Translations under genes and position numbers: made by a program
The notes under the pieces: generated by a model
The model's input: the letters and a program-made list of their open reading frames with translations, nothing else
Told to the model about the DNA's origin: nothing
Database searches by the model: none
Shown here: positions 61,000 to 62,274 of the stretch, piece by piece
Position numbering within the stretch: the stretch's first letter is position 1
How the letters are laid out: every line of letters begins with the position of its first letter
Assembly (NCBI RefSeq): GCF_042432825.1
Contig: NZ_JBHLWN010000016.1
Location: 1-62,274 of the forward strand
Direction: 5' to 3'
Length of the DNA: 62,274 nucleotides
From: Gordoniibacillus chartarius
Lineage (GTDB): Bacteria; Bacillota; Bacilli; Paenibacillales; NBRC-103111

Positions 61000-61377
61000 G
61001 TGTCTATGCCGAAGATGGACGAGTCTTCGAAAGCTTTGTTTGCCGCCGTCATGCCGCTGGATCCGCGCGTTACGGTGAAGCCGATGTTCGGTGCGCTGGC
61101 CGGCTTTATTAACGGGAATATGTTCACCGGTCTCGTCGGCACCAGTATTTACGTCAGACTGCCGGAAGCCCGGCGTGAGGAAATGCTGAGCCGCGGCGCG
61201 AGCGAATTCGCACCGATGCCCGGCCGAGCGATGAAGGAATATGTCGTAGTACCCGAGGCATGGCGGGACGAGCCGGAGAAGATCGGCGAGCTCGTTGCCG
61301 AGTCGCTGGCATGGGCGGAGACGCTGCCGGAAAAGCTTCCCGCGAAGAAGAAGAGCAAGCCGGCACCGGCCCAATAA
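61000..61377 (+). CDS. TfoX N-terminal-domain protein
   Basis: A 125-residue protein of the TfoX_N type (PRVTVKPMFGALAGFINGNMFTGL, GTSIYVRLPE, PMKEYVVVP-like AMKEYVVVPE). The C-terminus is basic (PAKKKSKPAPAQ). GTG 61000 follows GGGGGAATCAATC. In enterobacteria TfoX/Sxy acts in competence, but stand-alone N-terminal proteins like this one have no known role. The next gene follows after 15 bases. Confidence 0.88.
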   Translation: MSMPKMDESSKALFAAVMPLDPRVTVKPMFGALAGFINGNMFTGLVGTSIYVRLPEARREEMLSRGASEFAPMPGRAMKEYVVVPEAWRDEPEKIGELVAESLAWAETLPEKLPAKKKSKPAPAQ

Positions 61378-61392
61378 GGAGGCTGCGACGCG

Positions 61393-61842
61393 ATGGTAGA
61401 CGTACTTACCGAGATCGTCATTCAGCAGCCGCGGGAGCGCGTGGCGGCGTATGCCGCCGATCCGGACCGAGCACCGGAGTGGTACGCCAATATCGATTCG
61501 GCGGAGTGGAGGACGCCGAAGCCGCTCAAGGTCGGCTCCCGGGTCGCCTTTCAGGCTCGGTTCTTGGGCCGCGACCTTGCGTATATTTATGAAATCGCCG
61601 AATATGAGCCCGGCAAGCGGCTGGTGATGCGGACGAACGAAGGGCCGTTCCCGATGGAGACGACGTATACGTGGGACACCGAGGACGGCGGCGCTACCCG
61701 CATGACGCTGCGCAACCGCGGCAACCCGAAGGGCTTCGCCGCTGTCTTCACGCCGTTCATGTCGATGATGATGCGGCGGGCGAACCGAAAAGACCTGCTG
61801 GCGATCAAGCGCATATTGGAGAGCGGCGGGGTGGAAGCGTAA
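61393..61842 (+). CDS. SRPBCC-family protein
   Basis: A 149-residue START-like lipid/ligand-binding fold (TEIVIQQPRERVAAYAADPDRAPEWYANI, YEPGKRLVMRT, MRRANRKDLLAIKRILE). No enzymatic residues are known for the family. Follows the TfoX-type gene and precedes an AraC remnant. Confidence 0.88.
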   Translation: MVDVLTEIVIQQPRERVAAYAADPDRAPEWYANIDSAEWRTPKPLKVGSRVAFQARFLGRDLAYIYEIAEYEPGKRLVMRTNEGPFPMETTYTWDTEDGGATRMTLRNRGNPKGFAAVFTPFMSMMMRRANRKDLLAIKRILESGGVEA

Positions 61843-61845
61843 CCG

Positions 61846-62269
61846 TTGGCGACTTGGAGCAAATTAGCGAGCCGGATTCATGAAGGTTATGAGCTAAATC
61901 GAGTCTCATCTGGAGGAGACGCTGACACTGGAGCGGCTGGCTCAGCTGGTTCAGCTGGTTCAGCTGTCGACGTATTCGCCGTACCATTTTCGCCGGTTGT
62001 TTGCCGAGTATACGGGAGAGACGCCTGCCGACTATGTTAAGCGGCATCGGCTGGAGAAAGCGGCGAGTGGTGGCGAAGTGGTGGCGATAGTGGCGATAAT
62101 GGCGATAATGGCAATAGTGGTGATAGTGGCGATAGTGGTGATAGTGAGATTAGAGGTGTTTGGAGGCGTTATTTTTGTGGAATTTATAGCAAGGTCGGGA
62201 ATAAAGGATTTTGAAGCACTGGCATTGCATAAAAGTTATCACGAAAAACCCACATTAAATATTTACTAA
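61846..62269 (+). pseudogene. AraC-family regulator remnant with tandem repeats
   Basis: A TTG-started frame (ATWSKLASRIHEGYELNRV) shifts after ~20 codons to another frame with the first half of an AraC helix-turn-helix (IESHLEETLTLERLAQLV, YSPYHFRRLFAEYTGETPADYVKRHRLEKAA). The second helix-turn-helix and the effector domain never follow. Instead seven 9-base repeats encode a hydrophobic VAI/VVI tract. A 9-base duplication (CAGCTGGTT twice, 61943-61960) also lengthens helix 2. I infer a decayed gene. Confidence 0.65.
62081..62143. repeat. Seven tandem 9-base repeats
   Basis: Consensus GTGGCGATA, copies at 62081, 62090, 62099, 62108, 62117, 62126 and 62135 with small changes (ATGGCGATA, ATGGCAATA, GTGGTGATA). 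The unit length keeps the reading frame. Confidence 0.9.
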
Positions 62270-62274
62270 TAATG

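Noticed and set aside
62081..62143. CRISPR-like array
   Set aside because: Units are contiguous 9-mers without spacers; this is a simple tandem repeat.

Overview
The window looks like chromosomal DNA of a Paenibacillus-type Firmicute (inference). The signs are strong AGGAGG ribosome sites with frequent GTG/TTG starts, YvrJ, YjcZ and YdjO small proteins, an aa3-type menaquinol oxidase (QoxABCD order), a CYP102 P450-reductase fusion and a copper-amine-oxidase-type stalk domain. No rRNA, tRNA or CRISPR array was seen. Most of the window is GC-rich by eye. The first ~5.8 kb is clearly AT-richer and holds an internally deleted IS1182-type element, a two-part sigma factor module (SigO/YvrJ/RsoA type) and a large exported-type gene broken by shifts and a stop.

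Layout. 1-5.8 kb: decayed, AT-rich accessory segment. 5.8-10.1 kb: LysR regulator divergent from a CYP102-type P450. 10.1-16.3 kb: DUF421 membrane protein, YmaF-like protein, a chemoreceptor under a cyclic-di-GMP-I riboswitch with its own terminator, an Rrf2/NmrA redox pair, a flavoenzyme remnant and a membrane protein. 16.5-20.0 kb: two overlapping genes for azole-forming (TOMM) peptide maturation, including a YcaO cyclodehydratase, with no precursor peptide in view. 20.0-25.2 kb: YjcZ peptide, then a quinone/catechol detoxification set (azoreductase and XRE-cupin regulator on one strand; DoxX, hydrolase, extradiol dioxygenase and permease on the other). 25.3-31.7 kb: PrmC-like methyltransferase, two-component system, and a VTC-domain / DUF4956 / Cthe_2159-type lipoprotein operon whose upstream region carries repeated TTTAAGG-type half-sites. 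31.8-37.1 kb: small membrane protein, Uma2-type nuclease, quinol oxidase operon. 37.1-43.5 kb: palindromic repeats, LysR regulator and a complete D-3-hydroxybutyrate/acetoacetate catabolic operon. 43.5-56.9 kb: deleted EamA transporter, then a tightly packed run with acyl-CoA synthetase, a BTAD-type STAND regulator, a Liv-type ABC transporter, a KAS III-like enzyme, an alpha/beta hydrolase and a FabG-like reductase. 56.9-62.3 kb: two membrane proteins, a cold-shock gene with a terminator-like hairpin in its leader, YdjO, and several small regulators and SRPBCC proteins, some broken.

The parts most worth following are the YcaO pair without a substrate, the VTC-DUF4956-Cthe_2159 operon with its adjacent two-component system, the split sigma factor without an oxalate decarboxylase, the Liv/KAS III/BTAD operon, and the hairpin in the cold-shock leader. 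Family assignments rest on reading motifs by eye, without any database search.
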